Source: Paracoccaceae bacterium (lineage in GTDB: Bacteria; Pseudomonadota; Alphaproteobacteria; Rhodobacterales; Rhodobacteraceae). From it: 64,000 bases of DNA. The stretch is taken from positions 1-64,000 of the forward strand of contig JANQRL010000032.1 in NCBI GenBank assembly GCA_028284605.1. Direction: 5' to 3'. Below the pieces are notes generated by a model, which saw nothing but the letters and a program-made list of their open reading frames with translations, was not told the origin of the DNA and did not search any database. Numbering within the stretch: position 1 is the stretch's first letter; every line of letters starts with the position of its first letter. Of this stretch, positions 43,928 through 53,204 are shown piece by piece. The position numbers and the translations under genes are program-made.

Positions 43928-45508
43928 TCAGGCCGCCAACTCTCCCGCCAGGCCCTGTTCGATCAGCGTCACGGTCTCAGCGACGCCATAAAGCGCGATG
44001 AACCCGCCAAAGCGCGGACCCTGGCTGGCGCCCATCAGCACCTCATAGAGCGCCTTGAACCAGTCGCGGAGCGGCTCGAAGCCGTGCTCCTTTCCCACCG
44101 CGAAGACGAGGCTTTGCAGCTCCTCCGGGTCGGTGCCGCCGTCCCATGCGCCGAGCCGCGCCGCGAGGTCCTCCATCGCCGCGCGTTCCTTGGCGTCCGG
44201 CGCGCGGAACATCTTCGCGGGCTTCACGAAGTCGTTGTAGTAGCGCACCGCGAAACCCGCCGCCGCGTCGAGGTCCGGATGGCTCTCCGGCCCTGCCTCG
44301 GGCGCGTAGCGGCGGATGAAACCCCAAAGCGTCTCCTTGTCCTCGGCATGGCTGACGCTGGCGAGGTTCAGGAGCATCGCGAAGGACACCACCATGTTCG
44401 AGCCCGGCACATTGTGGCCGTGGATGTGGAAGACCGGGTTCGCCAGCCGCTGCGCCGGCTCCTGATCGGCATAGGCGCGGAGCTGCTGGTGGTATTCGTC
44501 AACCGCCTTCGGGATCACGTCGAAATAGAGCCGCTTGGCCGTCTTCGGCTTCTGGAACATGAAGTATTGCAGACTCTCAGGCGCGGCATAGGCCAGCCAA
44601 TCCTCCATCGAGAGGCCGTTGCCCTTGGATTTGGAAATCTTCTGGCCGTGTTCGTCGTTGAAGAGTTCGTAGGTCAGGGTCTCGGGCGGGGTACGACCCA
44701 GGGCGCGGCAGATCTTGGTGGCCTGGGTCACAGAATCGATCAGGTCCTTGCCCGACATCTCGTAATCGACGCCCAAAGCCGCCCAGCGCATCGCCCAGTC
44801 CGGCTTCCACTGCATTTTTACGTTGCCGCCGGTGACCGGCACCTCGACCCGCTCGCCGTCCGGCTCTTCGTAGACGATCGTGCCCTTGGCCGGGTTCCGC
44901 TCCAGAGTCGGGACCTGGAGCACGTGGCCCGTCTTCGGGCTGACCGGCAGGAAGGGGGAATAGGTCGCGCGCCGCTCCTCGCCCAAGGTCGGCAACATGA
45001 TCTCCATCAGCTTGTCGAACCGCTCCAGCGCGGTCAGCAGCATCTCGTCGAAGCGCCCCTCGCGGTAGTACTCGGTGGAGGAGATGAACTCGTACTCGAA
45101 GCCGTAGCCGTCGAGGAAGGCCCTGAGGCGCGCGTTGTTATGGGCCCCGAAGCTGTCGTGGGTGCCGAACGGGTCGCGCACCTTGGTGAGCGGCAGGTTC
45201 AGGTCCTCGGCCATCTGCGCCTGGTTCGGCACATTGCCCGGCACCTTGCGGAGACCGTCCATGTCGTCGGAAAAGCAGATCAGCCGGGTCGGGATATCCG
45301 AAATGACCTCGAAGGCCCGGCGCACCATCGTCGTGCGCGCCACCTCGCCGAAGGTGCCGATATGGGGCAGGCCGGACGGCCCGTAGCCGGTTTCGAAGAG
45401 CACGTTGCCCTTCTCCGGCGGCACTGTCTCATAGCGTTTCGCGATCCGGCGCGCCTCTTCAAAGGGCCAGGCCTTGGACGTCATCGCGGCGTCTCTGAGA
45501 TCGGTCAT
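43928..45508 (-). CDS. lysS: Lysyl-tRNA synthetase, class I
   Basis: A 526-residue class I lysyl-tRNA synthetase, which charges tRNA-Lys. The HIGH-type motif is PHIGTFGE (from residue 48) and the KMSKS-type motif is KISKSKGNG. This archaeal-type enzyme replaces the class II form in alphaproteobacteria and supports the taxonomic assignment. Two starts are possible, 45508 and 45484; the first gives a slightly extended N-terminus. It converges with choX across the palindrome array. Confidence 0.95.
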   Translation of the reverse strand: MTDLRDAAMTSKAWPFEEARRIAKRYETVPPEKGNVLFETGYGPSGLPHIGTFGEVARTTMVRRAFEVISDIPTRLICFSDDMDGLRKVPGNVPNQAQMAEDLNLPLTKVRDPFGTHDSFGAHNNARLRAFLDGYGFEYEFISSTEYYREGRFDEMLLTALERFDKLMEIMLPTLGEERRATYSPFLPVSPKTGHVLQVPTLERNPAKGTIVYEEPDGERVEVPVTGGNVKMQWKPDWAMRWAALGVDYEMSGKDLIDSVTQATKICRALGRTPPETLTYELFNDEHGQKISKSKGNGLSMEDWLAYAAPESLQYFMFQKPKTAKRLYFDVIPKAVDEYHQQLRAYADQEPAQRLANPVFHIHGHNVPGSNMVVSFAMLLNLASVSHAEDKETLWGFIRRYAPEAGPESHPDLDAAAGFAVRYYNDFVKPAKMFRAPDAKERAAMEDLAARLGAWDGGTDPEELQSLVFAVGKEHGFEPLRDWFKALYEVLMGASQGPRFGGFIALYGVAETVTLIEQGLAGELAA

Positions 45509-45608
45509 CGGGGCTCTCCGGGATCGGGCGGCAGGGTGCCGCGCGATGTCCTATTGCCCGGCGCGGGCCCCGTCAATAAATCGGGGCCAAAGCCTGAAGG
45601 AGCTGCCC

Positions 45609-46028
45609 ATGACCGAACCCGCCCCCCTGACGCCGCAGGACAGCCTTGCCGCGATCATGATCGCGGTGTCGGCGGCGGATGCCACGATCCGCACCTCGGA
45701 ACTGGTGAAGATCACCAATATCGTGAACAACCTGCCGGTCTTCGCCGATTACGACGACCGCGACCTGACCCGGATGTCGCAGACCGTATTCGACCTTCTG
45801 GATCAGGAGGACGGGCTCGACGCGCTTTTCGGGCTGATCCGCGAGGGGCTGCCGGAGCGGCTCAATGAGACCGCCTATGCGCTGGCCTGCGATGTGGCCG
45901 CGGCGGATGGCACCATTGCCGAGCCCGAGGGCCGGATGCTCGAGGAAATCCGCTATGAACTCAATATCGACCGGCTCCACGCCGCCGCCATCGAGCGCGG
46001 GGCGCGGGCGCGGCACATGACTGTGTGA
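45609..46028 (+). CDS. TerB-family protein
   Basis: A 139-residue all-helical protein of the TerB (tellurite resistance) family. Acidic conserved positions appear in MIAVSAADATIRTSELVKI and ALACDVAAADGTIAEPEGRMLEEIRYEL, the two EF-hand-like metal-binding stretches. Family members associate with the membrane or stress responses; a stand-alone copy is common in alphaproteobacteria and does not by itself indicate tellurite resistance. AGGAGCTGCCC precedes the ATG. Confidence 0.8.
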   Translation: MTEPAPLTPQDSLAAIMIAVSAADATIRTSELVKITNIVNNLPVFADYDDRDLTRMSQTVFDLLDQEDGLDALFGLIREGLPERLNETAYALACDVAAADGTIAEPEGRMLEEIRYELNIDRLHAAAIERGARARHMTV

Positions 46029-46098
46029 AACGTCCGCCGGTCGATCTGATCCGGCTCCCCCACTAAAAAGCACGCGCACCGGCTCTGGTGTGCCGCAA

Positions 46099-46241
46099 GC
46101 CGGGCATCGACAGACCGGGGGATGGCGATCCACCGGTTGAGCTATTGCGCTTTATGCCAGCCAAGCACTTCCCTTGCTCCGAGCTACGTACCCAGCCTCA
46201 CCCAATCGCCAGCCCGCCCAAACGGTCTGTCGATGCCCGGC
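46099..46241. repeat. Long inverted-repeat element between terB and dacB
   Basis: Two perfect 19-base arms (left starts GCCGGGCATCGAC at 46099-46117; right is its complement at 46223-46241) enclose about 105 bases. A second stem, TGGCGAT (46123-46129) with ATCGCCA (46205-46211), sits just inside. The enclosed 75 bases are less GC-rich than their surroundings and have no good ORF. It could be a MITE-like element or a structured RNA between the convergent genes. Confidence 0.6.
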
Positions 46242-46317
46242 GCCTTCGGCTTGATTCCGGGCGGGGGCAGTTAGACCCTGAGCCTAAGCAACGCCCGCCT
46301 GGCTCCCGCGCGCTGTC

Positions 46318-47838
46318 CTACCCGACCGCGCTCAACCCCCAGCGCTGCAAGAGCACCTGTTGCAGCCTCCGGGCCCGGGCGGCGTAGCTGCGGGCACCGG
46401 CGGGCACTTCGTCGCCGCTGGCCTTGCCCGCGGCTCGGGCCGGCAGGTCGGCGGCGAAGAAGGCGAAGGCGAGCGGCACTCCGCGGGCCGTCGTGACGTA
46501 CCCCGCCAACCCATTGACGAAATTGAGTGTTCCGGTCTTGGCGTGGACTTCGGCCGGATGGCCGGAAATCCGGTTGCCCTCCTCGTCGCGGAGCGGAATC
46601 GGCTTCAGGATCGGGCGCAGGACACGGTGGGTTTCGGGACGGGCAAGCATCCGGGCCATATCGATGGCCGAGATGCGGGACGTGTCCGTGAGGCCGGAAT
46701 GATCGGCGAACTGCGCCCAAGTGCCGAAGGTCTCGCCGGCCCAATCGGCCATCAGCGCCGCAGAGGCCGCCTGATCCGGCACCGCGCCGCCCCGCGAGAG
46801 GGACGCGGCGAGGCCGAGCGCCTCAGCGGTCAGGTTGGTCGAGAAATTCAGCATATCGCGCGCCAGGGTTTCGAGCGGCGCGCTGTGATGGGTGGCGAGG
46901 ACCGGTCCGTCGGGGATCACCGATGTCCGCTCCGGCGCGGGCAGGACGATGCCTCGGGCCCGGGCGAAAGTCCGCAGTACGTCGCCGGCATAGAGCGCCG
47001 GCTTGCGGACCGGCAGCCAGCGCGCCCCGCGCTCCCCCAGCGCCCGGCGGGCCACGGTCCATTCGTCGATGCCGCCGCCGTCGCGATAGGTGTAGATCGG
47101 GGTCTGCCGGTCGACGACGCTCATCCGGGCGATGCGAACCGCGGGGCGGTGGGCCTCGCTGCGGGCATCGAGAGTGACATCGTAGCCCGACCCGTTGCGC
47201 GCCCATTCGAAATGCACCCGGTTGAAATTGAGATTGAGGCCGGAGACCGAGGGGTTGTAGCCGAGATGGTCGAGCTGATCGGGCTCGATCTCCTCGCGGT
47301 AGGGCAGCGCGCCGCCATAGACGCGGAAGGCGCCGCGGACCTCGCGCAGACCGCCCTGGGCCAGGACCTCGGCGAGAGCCGCCACATCGTCGGTCACCAG
47401 CGTCGGATCACCGCCGCCGACAAGGATCAGATCGCCGTCGAGCACCCCGTCGCGGACCGGCGCGGAGGCGGTGATCCGGGTCTCGAACCGGTGCGCCGGG
47501 CCTAGGGCCGCGAGGGCGTAGTGCGCGGTGACGACCTTGGCCACGCTCGCCGGGGGTTGGGTGATCGCGCCGCGATGTTCTTCGATGAGGTCGCCGGTGC
47601 GCATATCGGCGAGCGCGAGGCCGACGATCCCGCTCAGCCCCGCCTCGGCCACCAGATCGGCGAGGCTCGGCCGCCCTTCCGGGCGGAGGCGCGTCGGTTC
47701 CGCAACGGCCGAACCGGGGCGCGCAACCGGGCGCAGAGAGCTGGGCGGCGCCTCTGCGAACGCGGCCCCGGCGATCGATCCCAGAAGCCCCGTCAGGGCG
47801 GCACGGCGGCTGAGATTGGGGCTCGGGCGGCGGCGCAT
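46318..47838 (-). CDS. dacB: D-alanyl-D-alanine carboxypeptidase/endopeptidase (PBP4 type)
   Basis: A 506-residue penicillin-binding protein of the PBP4/DacB class, trimming peptidoglycan peptides in the periplasm. The N-terminal signal NLSRRAALTGLLGSIAGAAFA has a twin-arginine look, not fully canonical. The active-site SxxK is Ser98-Val-Ala-Lys101 in QPPASVAKV. The third motif is HAKTGTLNFVNG. The extra domain between the first two motifs contains NPSVSGLNLNFNRVHFEW, typical of this class. It is monocistronic, converging with terB. Confidence 0.92.
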   Translation of the reverse strand: MRRRPSPNLSRRAALTGLLGSIAGAAFAEAPPSSLRPVARPGSAVAEPTRLRPEGRPSLADLVAEAGLSGIVGLALADMRTGDLIEEHRGAITQPPASVAKVVTAHYALAALGPAHRFETRITASAPVRDGVLDGDLILVGGGDPTLVTDDVAALAEVLAQGGLREVRGAFRVYGGALPYREEIEPDQLDHLGYNPSVSGLNLNFNRVHFEWARNGSGYDVTLDARSEAHRPAVRIARMSVVDRQTPIYTYRDGGGIDEWTVARRALGERGARWLPVRKPALYAGDVLRTFARARGIVLPAPERTSVIPDGPVLATHHSAPLETLARDMLNFSTNLTAEALGLAASLSRGGAVPDQAASAALMADWAGETFGTWAQFADHSGLTDTSRISAIDMARMLARPETHRVLRPILKPIPLRDEEGNRISGHPAEVHAKTGTLNFVNGLAGYVTTARGVPLAFAFFAADLPARAAGKASGDEVPAGARSYAARARRLQQVLLQRWGLSAVG

Positions 47839-47917
47839 GGCCGGACCCTAGCCAGCCGCAGGAGCCCAGGCAACGGCCCACATGGCGGGTTGAGCGGAAT
47901 GTGAAAACGGTGGGATT

Positions 47918-47993
<76 letters not shown>

Positions 47994-48073
47994 AAATCGA
48001 CAAGCGGCTCTCTACGGGGCCGCCTGGCCGATATCAAGTCAAAAATCCGGGCCGGGCCCGGTCGATCATCGCG

Positions 48074-48409
48074 TCAGTCGTCGCTGTCGCTGCCCGGCAC
48101 ATCGGCGATGTCGTCGAGCGAGACGGTATCGTCGTCGTCATCGTCCTCCAGCACATCGTCACCGAGATCGACGTCGCTGTCATCGTCGTCGTCATCCTCC
48201 AGCACCAGTTCGTCGTCCTCGCTCTCCTCGGCCTTGAGCTTCTTGGTCTGGGCGTCTTCGGGATCGGCGACCATGGTCCGGGTCTTGCCGGTATCGAGGG
48301 TCACCACCTCGCCGGTATAGGGGGAAATAATCGGATCGGCGTTGAGGTCGTAGAAGCGTTTGCCGGTCGTGGGGCAGACGCGCTTGGTTCCCCATTCTTC
48401 CTTGGGCAT
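48074..48409 (-). CDS. FYDLN-acid-domain protein (TIGR02300 type)
   Basis: A 111-residue protein with the N-terminal zinc-ribbon-like stretch KEEWGTKRVCPTTGKRFYDL followed by a highly acidic tail made mostly of Asp, Glu and Ser, ending GSDSDD. This is the alphaproteobacterial FYDLN-acid family of unknown function. The start at 48409 is the family start; the longer frame reads into divergent DNA. The acidic low-complexity tail produces long TCG/TCC repeats in the DNA at about 48070-48240. Confidence 0.9.
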   Translation of the reverse strand: MPKEEWGTKRVCPTTGKRFYDLNADPIISPYTGEVVTLDTGKTRTMVADPEDAQTKKLKAEESEDDELVLEDDDDDDSDVDLGDDVLEDDDDDDTVSLDDIADVPGSDSDD

Positions 48410-48511
48410 CGTTGGTCCTTTGGGCTTCTTCGCAGGCTTGCGGCGGATCGCGCTCCCCTGCCATATGCGGCCTGCCCTGTCAAAAGCAAAGGGGCACGGC
48501 AGGAGGCGGAT

Positions 48512-49198
48512 ATGGGACGGCATGTCCTTAACGGCAACCCCCCGGTGGAGATCGTGCTGCGCCGCTCGGCGCGGGCGCGTCGGATGAGCCTGCGCGTCTC
48601 CCAGCTCGACGGGCGGGTGACCCTGACCGTGCCGCGCTTCGTGAGCGAGCGGAAGGCGCTCGGCTTCGCCCGGGAGCGGGAGGCTTGGCTGCGCGGCCAT
48701 CTGGCCGACCTGGCGACGGCACGACCGGTGGCCATCGGCGGCACGGTGCCGTTCGAGGGCCGCGAGATGCCTCTTGTGGCGGGGCCGGGCCGGGGCGTGC
48801 GGCTGCGTCAAGGGGTGTTGGAGGTACCGCCGGATCGAACCGGACCGCGGCTGGAAGCCTTCCTCAAGGCTACGGCGCGGGACCGGTTGGCGGCGGCCTC
48901 GGACCGCTATGCGGGCCTGCTAGGGCGGTCCTACGGGAAGATCATCCTGCGCGACACACGCTCGCGCTGGGGGTCCTGCTCGTCGAAAGGCGATCTGATG
49001 TTCTCCTGGCGGCTGATCATGGCGCCGGCGGAGGTCCTCGATTACGTCGCAGCGCATGAGGTCGGCCATCTGGAGGAGATGAACCACTCCCCGGCCTTCT
49101 GGGCCGTCGTCGCGCGGCTCTTTCCGGAGCACCGCCGCTGCCGCGACTGGCTGGCGGAGAACGGCCCGGACCTGCACAGGATCCGGTTCCGGGATTGA
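48512..49198 (+). CDS. YgjP/SprT-like metal-dependent hydrolase
   Basis: A 228-residue member of the YgjP (DUF45) family of zinc-dependent proteases or hydrolases. The catalytic segment is VAAHEVGHLEEMNHSPAFWAVV: HEVGH supplies two zinc histidines and the later histidine the third. SRWGSCSSKGDLMFSWRLIMAP before it is the other family signature. It is divergent from the FYDLN gene and probably cytoplasmic. Function in vivo is poorly known for the whole family. Confidence 0.88.
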   Translation: MGRHVLNGNPPVEIVLRRSARARRMSLRVSQLDGRVTLTVPRFVSERKALGFAREREAWLRGHLADLATARPVAIGGTVPFEGREMPLVAGPGRGVRLRQGVLEVPPDRTGPRLEAFLKATARDRLAAASDRYAGLLGRSYGKIILRDTRSRWGSCSSKGDLMFSWRLIMAPAEVLDYVAAHEVGHLEEMNHSPAFWAVVARLFPEHRRCRDWLAENGPDLHRIRFRD

Positions 49199-49229
49199 CC
49201 GGCGGGGCGGGCGTGATCACACTTCCCCC

Positions 49230-49880
49230 ATGCTGATGCAGAAGCCCCATGGCGAGCAGACCGGCGCCGCCCATGACCGCATCTACCGGGCGCTGCGGGC
49301 GCGGATCATGCATGGCGAGATGCAGCCGGGCGAGGCGCTGACCCTGCGCGGGATCGGGCGCGAATTCGGCGTCTCCATGACGCCGGTGCGCGAGGCCCTG
49401 CGGCGACTGACGGCGGAGGGAGCGTTGTCGCTCAGCGCTTCGGGCCGGGTCTCGACGCCGGAACTGACGAATGAACGGATCGAGGAGCTGGCCTCGATCC
49501 GGGCGCTTCTGGAGCCGGAATTGTCGAGCCGCGCCCTGCCTCGGGCCCATCCGGCGCTGATCGACCGGCTCTCGGACATCAACGGCACGGTCGGGCAGGC
49601 CATCGCACGGCAGGATGCGCCGGGCTATATCCGCGCCAATCTGGACTTTCACCGCACGCTCTACCTGCGCGCCCAGGCCCCGGCGATGCTGGCCCTGACA
49701 GAGACGGTCTGGCTGCAACTGGGCCCCACGATGCGGGCGCTCTACGGCAGGCTGAAACGCGCCGATCCCCCGCAGCACCACAAACGCATCCTCGCCGCTC
49801 TTCGGGCCGGGGACGAGCCGGGGCTGCGGCTCGCGGTGCGGGCGGATGTGACTCAGGGCCTACGGCTTCTGAAAGGGTAA
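49230..49880 (+). CDS. GntR-family regulator (FadR subfamily)
   Basis: A 216-residue regulator with an N-terminal winged helix-turn-helix (DRIYRALRARIMHGEMQPGE, GREFGVSMTPVREALRRLTAEGAL) and a C-terminal all-helical FCD ligand domain (ASIRALLEPELSSRAL, NLDFHRTLYLRAQAPAML, HHKRILAALRAGD). The histidines of the FCD domain that bind metal or ligand are visible. It starts 31 bp after the YgjP gene. Its target is not obvious; the gabD operon nearby is a possibility. Confidence 0.88.
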   Translation: MLMQKPHGEQTGAAHDRIYRALRARIMHGEMQPGEALTLRGIGREFGVSMTPVREALRRLTAEGALSLSASGRVSTPELTNERIEELASIRALLEPELSSRALPRAHPALIDRLSDINGTVGQAIARQDAPGYIRANLDFHRTLYLRAQAPAMLALTETVWLQLGPTMRALYGRLKRADPPQHHKRILAALRAGDEPGLRLAVRADVTQGLRLLKG

Positions 49881-50007
49881 GACCGGCAGGGGCGGTTGCG
49901 GCCGGGAACGTCGCGGACCACGCAGGTCGACCTCCCGGCGGCGCACCGGGTTCGGCCATATTTCTCGCACGTTTGTCTGATAACGGTAGCCGAGCGTACA
50001 TACGGGG

Positions 50008-50790
50008 ATGACAAGAGTGGCCCGGCGTCGATCCAAAACGAACCTCCCCGCTCCGTTTCTCAAGCGTCTGATGATCCTTGACGAAAGAATGGCGGGCCGG
50101 GCCGGCTATCCTTTCGATCTTCCATGGCTCAGGGACGAGGATTTTGACCTCCAGTTCACGACGCCCGTCACGATCCTCGTGGGCGAGAACGGAACCGGCA
50201 AATCGACCCTCATCGAAGCCATCGCCGCGCTCAGCGGATATGACGAGGCCGGCGGCGGCAAGGGCTATCGTCCCGTCGATCACTCGAACGCCATCGACAA
50301 GAGCGGCGCCGGTCTTGCCGAGGTTCTGCGGGCCGGCTGGCTGCCCAAGGTCACGACCGGCTGGTTCTTTAAGGCGGAGACGTTCTTTTCCGTCGCTCGG
50401 TATCTGGACGAGGCAAGGAGCCCAACCGCCGACTTTCTGTCCTGGAGCCATGGCGAGGGGTTTGTCCGGTTCTTCGAGGAGCGGATGTCCCGGCAGGGCA
50501 TCTACTTCATGGACGAGCCGGAGAGCGCTCTTTCCCCGAAACGTCAGTTGGAGCTGCTGCGCATTCTGTGGCGCATCCAGGAGAGCGCTGTCTCGCAAGT
50601 CATCATGGCGACCCATTCCCCGATCCTGATGGCGGTGCCGAATGCACGGGTCTTGCAGATCACGCGCCTCGGTATTGCAGAGGTGGATTACCGCGAGACG
50701 CCGCACTTCAAGCTCTATCGATCCTTCACGTCAGACCCAGAGGAGTTCATTGCCGAGGCTATTCGGGACGGGGACCAAAGCCAGTTCTGA
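50008..50790 (+). CDS. Stand-alone AAA-type ATPase (COG3910-like)
   Basis: A 260-residue ABC/AAA-like ATPase without membrane segments. Walker A is GENGTGKST (residues 59-67), the signature-like segment is SWSHGEGF (145-152), Walker B is IYFMDEPESAL with Asp169-Glu170, and the switch histidine lies in IMATHSPILM (His203). This is the compact predicted-ATPase family whose role is unknown. No toxin, nuclease or other defence partner is adjacent. Codon choice and GC look a little lower than in neighbours, which may mean more recent arrival. Confidence 0.82.
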   Translation: MTRVARRRSKTNLPAPFLKRLMILDERMAGRAGYPFDLPWLRDEDFDLQFTTPVTILVGENGTGKSTLIEAIAALSGYDEAGGGKGYRPVDHSNAIDKSGAGLAEVLRAGWLPKVTTGWFFKAETFFSVARYLDEARSPTADFLSWSHGEGFVRFFEERMSRQGIYFMDEPESALSPKRQLELLRILWRIQESAVSQVIMATHSPILMAVPNARVLQITRLGIAEVDYRETPHFKLYRSFTSDPEEFIAEAIRDGDQSQF

Positions 50791-50849
50791 CGCAGGACCA
50801 TGGCATCTGTGCAACATCGGCGGGCGTCGGCGCGCTGAGGCAATCGTAC

Positions 50850-51623
50850 CTAACCCAGGACCTCGTCGCAGAGCGGGCTGTCGCCGTCTTCGAGGCCCTC
50901 TATCACGTCGAAATGGTGGCGGTCGGGCTCCACGACATGGCCGCAGCCCCAGGCTTCGGCAAGCCCACGGGCCTGATCGAGGAAGGCCGGGCGTTCGTCG
51001 GCGCCGACCCAGACGGTGACCGGCACATCGCGGCGTTCGAGGCGGGCCGGGCTTTCGCGGGACGCGAGATCGGCGTCGATCCCTAGATCGGTGTTCATCG
51101 AGGTTCGCATCAACGGCTCAAGGTCGGCGATGGGGGAGATCGGGACGACTTTCGCGATCCGGTCGGCGCAGGCCAGCTCGATATCGGTGCAGGCCATCCG
51201 CGCCACCAGATGCCCGCCCGCCGAATGTCCGACGAGCCTTACCGGTCCCGGGACACGGGCCGCTGCGGCATCCACCGCCCGGGCGATCTGCCGGGTGATC
51301 TCGTCGATCCGCACCGTCGGGCAGAGGTCGTAGGACGGCATCGCCACGCACCAGCCGCGCGCCACCGCGCCGGCGGCCAGATGCGACCAGAACGACTTGT
51401 CGAACTTCAGCCAGTAGCCACCATGGACGAAGACGACGAGCCCGCGCGAGAGACGCGTCGGGTGGAAGATGTCGAGGGTCTGACGAGGGCTCTCGCCGTA
51501 GAGCAGGTCGAGCTCCGCCACCGCCCCGGCACGGAATTCGGCCGCCCGTTCGGCCCAGCTTTCGGGATAGTCCTCGCCGCCCGGGATGTAGGCGGCGTTC
51601 GCGTAGGCGTCGTCGAGCTCCAT
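50850..51623 (-). CDS. Alpha/beta hydrolase, kynurenine-formamidase-like
   Basis: A 257-residue alpha/beta hydrolase. The oxyanion motif HGGYW (in VVFVHGGYWLKFDKSFWSHL) and nucleophile motif GHSAGGH are those of arylformamidase/kynurenine-formamidase-like esterases, and a late DRHHFDVIEGL provides the histidine. Start 51623 has GGAGG upstream. No other tryptophan-degradation genes are visible here, so the physiological substrate is uncertain. It is divergent from the semialdehyde dehydrogenase gene. Confidence 0.8.
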   Translation of the reverse strand: MELDDAYANAAYIPGGEDYPESWAERAAEFRAGAVAELDLLYGESPRQTLDIFHPTRLSRGLVVFVHGGYWLKFDKSFWSHLAAGAVARGWCVAMPSYDLCPTVRIDEITRQIARAVDAAAARVPGPVRLVGHSAGGHLVARMACTDIELACADRIAKVVPISPIADLEPLMRTSMNTDLGIDADLASRESPARLERRDVPVTVWVGADERPAFLDQARGLAEAWGCGHVVEPDRHHFDVIEGLEDGDSPLCDEVLG

Positions 51624-51707
51624 GCCTCCTCCTCGGCGCGACAATCCGCTGGACGCCGGGATGTGGCAAGCCCATCTTGCGCGCGACACGGCAGGGGAGG
51701 CCCGCAG

Positions 51708-53186
51708 ATGCTCGACGAGACCACCGACCTCAAGGCGATGCTGCGCGACCCGGCGCTCCTCTGCGACAAGGCTTATGTGGCAGGCGATTGGGTCGGGGCC
51801 GACAACGGCGCAACCTTCGAGGTGACGAACCCGGCGCGGGGCGATGTCATTGCCCATGTGCCCGATCTCGGACGGGCCGAGGCGGCCCGGGCCATCGCCG
51901 CCGCCGAGGCCGCGCAGCGGGACTGGGCGGCGCGGACGGCGAAAGACCGGGCCGGCGTGCTCCGGCGCTGGTACGAGCTGATGCTGGAGAACCAGAACGA
52001 CCTGGCCCTGATCATGACCGCCGAGCAGGGCAAACCTCTGGCCGAGGCGCGGGGCGAGGTGGCCTATGGCGCCAGTTTCGCCGAGTGGTTCGCCGAGGAG
52101 GCCAAGCGCATCTATGGCGAGACGATCCCCGGGCATCAGCCCGACAAGCGCCTGACGGTGATCCGCCAGCCGGTGGGGGTGGCTGCGGCGATCACGCCGT
52201 GGAACTTTCCGAACGCGATGATCACCCGCAAGGCGGCGCCGGCCCTCGCCGCGGGCTGCGCGATGGTGGTGAAACCGGCCGAGGCGACCCCGCTCTCCGC
52301 CCTTGCGCTGGCGGTGCTGGCGGAGCGGGCCGGGGTGCCGGCGGGGCTCTTTTCCGTGCTGACCGCCGCCGAGGGCGCGCCGATTGGCCAGGAGTTCTGC
52401 GAGAACCCGGTGGTGCGGAAGCTGACCTTCACCGGGTCCACCGAAGTGGGCCGCATCCTGCTGCGCCAGGCCGCCGATCAGGTGAAAAAGGTGTCGATGG
52501 AGCTGGGCGGCAACGCCCCCTTCATCGTCTTCGACGACGCCGATCTCGACGCGGCGGTCGAGGGCGCCATCGCCTGCAAGTTCCGCAATAACGGCCAGAC
52601 CTGCGTCTGCGCGAACCGCATCTATGTGCAGTCCGGGGTCTATGATGCCTTTGCGGAGAAGCTGACCGCCGCCGTTGCGGCGCTCCGAGTGGGCGACGGG
52701 CTGTCGGACGGCACCGATCTCGGGCCGCTGATCGAGCCCGCGGCACTCGACAAGGTGCAGGCCCATCTGGACGACGCCCTTGCGAAAGGCGGACGGGTCT
52801 TGACCGGAGGCCGGCCTCACGATCTCGGCGGGCTCTTCTTCGAACCGACGATCCTGGCGGGCGCAACGCCTAAGATGCTGGTCTCCACCGAAGAGACCTT
52901 CGGCCCCTTCGCGCCGCTCTTCCGGTTCGAGGACGAGGCCGATGTGATCCGGCTCGCCAACGACACGATCTTCGGCCTCGCCTCCTATTTCTATGCCCGG
53001 GATATCGGCCGGGTGGCGCGGGTGGCGGAGGCCCTCGAATACGGGATCGTGGGGGTGAATACCGGGATCATCTCGACGGAGGTGGCCCCCTTCGGCGGGG
53101 TCAAGCAATCCGGGCTCGGCCGCGAAGGCTCGCGCCATGGGATCGAGGAATTCCTGGAGATGAAGTATATCTGCACGAGCGTCTAA
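51708..53186 (+). CDS. gabD: NAD(P)-dependent succinate-semialdehyde dehydrogenase
   Basis: A 492-residue aldehyde dehydrogenase most like GabD, oxidising succinate semialdehyde to succinate. Signature parts are MTAEQGKPLAEARGEVAYGA, ITPWNFPNAMITRKAAPALA, catalytic glutamate in SMELGGNAPFIVF and the catalytic cysteine in NNGQTCVCANR (two cysteines spaced by one residue, as in GabD). GGGGAGG precedes the ATG. A DUF4336 gene follows 18 bp downstream. No gabT lies nearby, so related semialdehydes are possible substrates. Confidence 0.87.
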   Translation: MLDETTDLKAMLRDPALLCDKAYVAGDWVGADNGATFEVTNPARGDVIAHVPDLGRAEAARAIAAAEAAQRDWAARTAKDRAGVLRRWYELMLENQNDLALIMTAEQGKPLAEARGEVAYGASFAEWFAEEAKRIYGETIPGHQPDKRLTVIRQPVGVAAAITPWNFPNAMITRKAAPALAAGCAMVVKPAEATPLSALALAVLAERAGVPAGLFSVLTAAEGAPIGQEFCENPVVRKLTFTGSTEVGRILLRQAADQVKKVSMELGGNAPFIVFDDADLDAAVEGAIACKFRNNGQTCVCANRIYVQSGVYDAFAEKLTAAVAALRVGDGLSDGTDLGPLIEPAALDKVQAHLDDALAKGGRVLTGGRPHDLGGLFFEPTILAGATPKMLVSTEETFGPFAPLFRFEDEADVIRLANDTIFGLASYFYARDIGRVARVAEALEYGIVGVNTGIISTEVAPFGGVKQSGLGREGSRHGIEEFLEMKYICTSV

Positions 53187-53204
53187 GCTCTCGACGGAGG
53201 TCCG

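Noticed and set aside
45609-46028. Tellurite-resistance operon
   Set aside because: Only a single TerB-like gene is present, with no terA, terC, terD or terZ nearby.
46088-46387. 99-codon plus-strand frame after terB
   Set aside because: It runs through the inverted-repeat element and into the antisense of dacB, with no domain and no ribosome-binding site.
48108-48240. Serine-repeat plus-strand frame and apparent TCG/TCC microsatellite
   Set aside because: It is the complement of the Asp/Glu-rich tail of the FYDLN protein, so the repetition is explained by protein composition.
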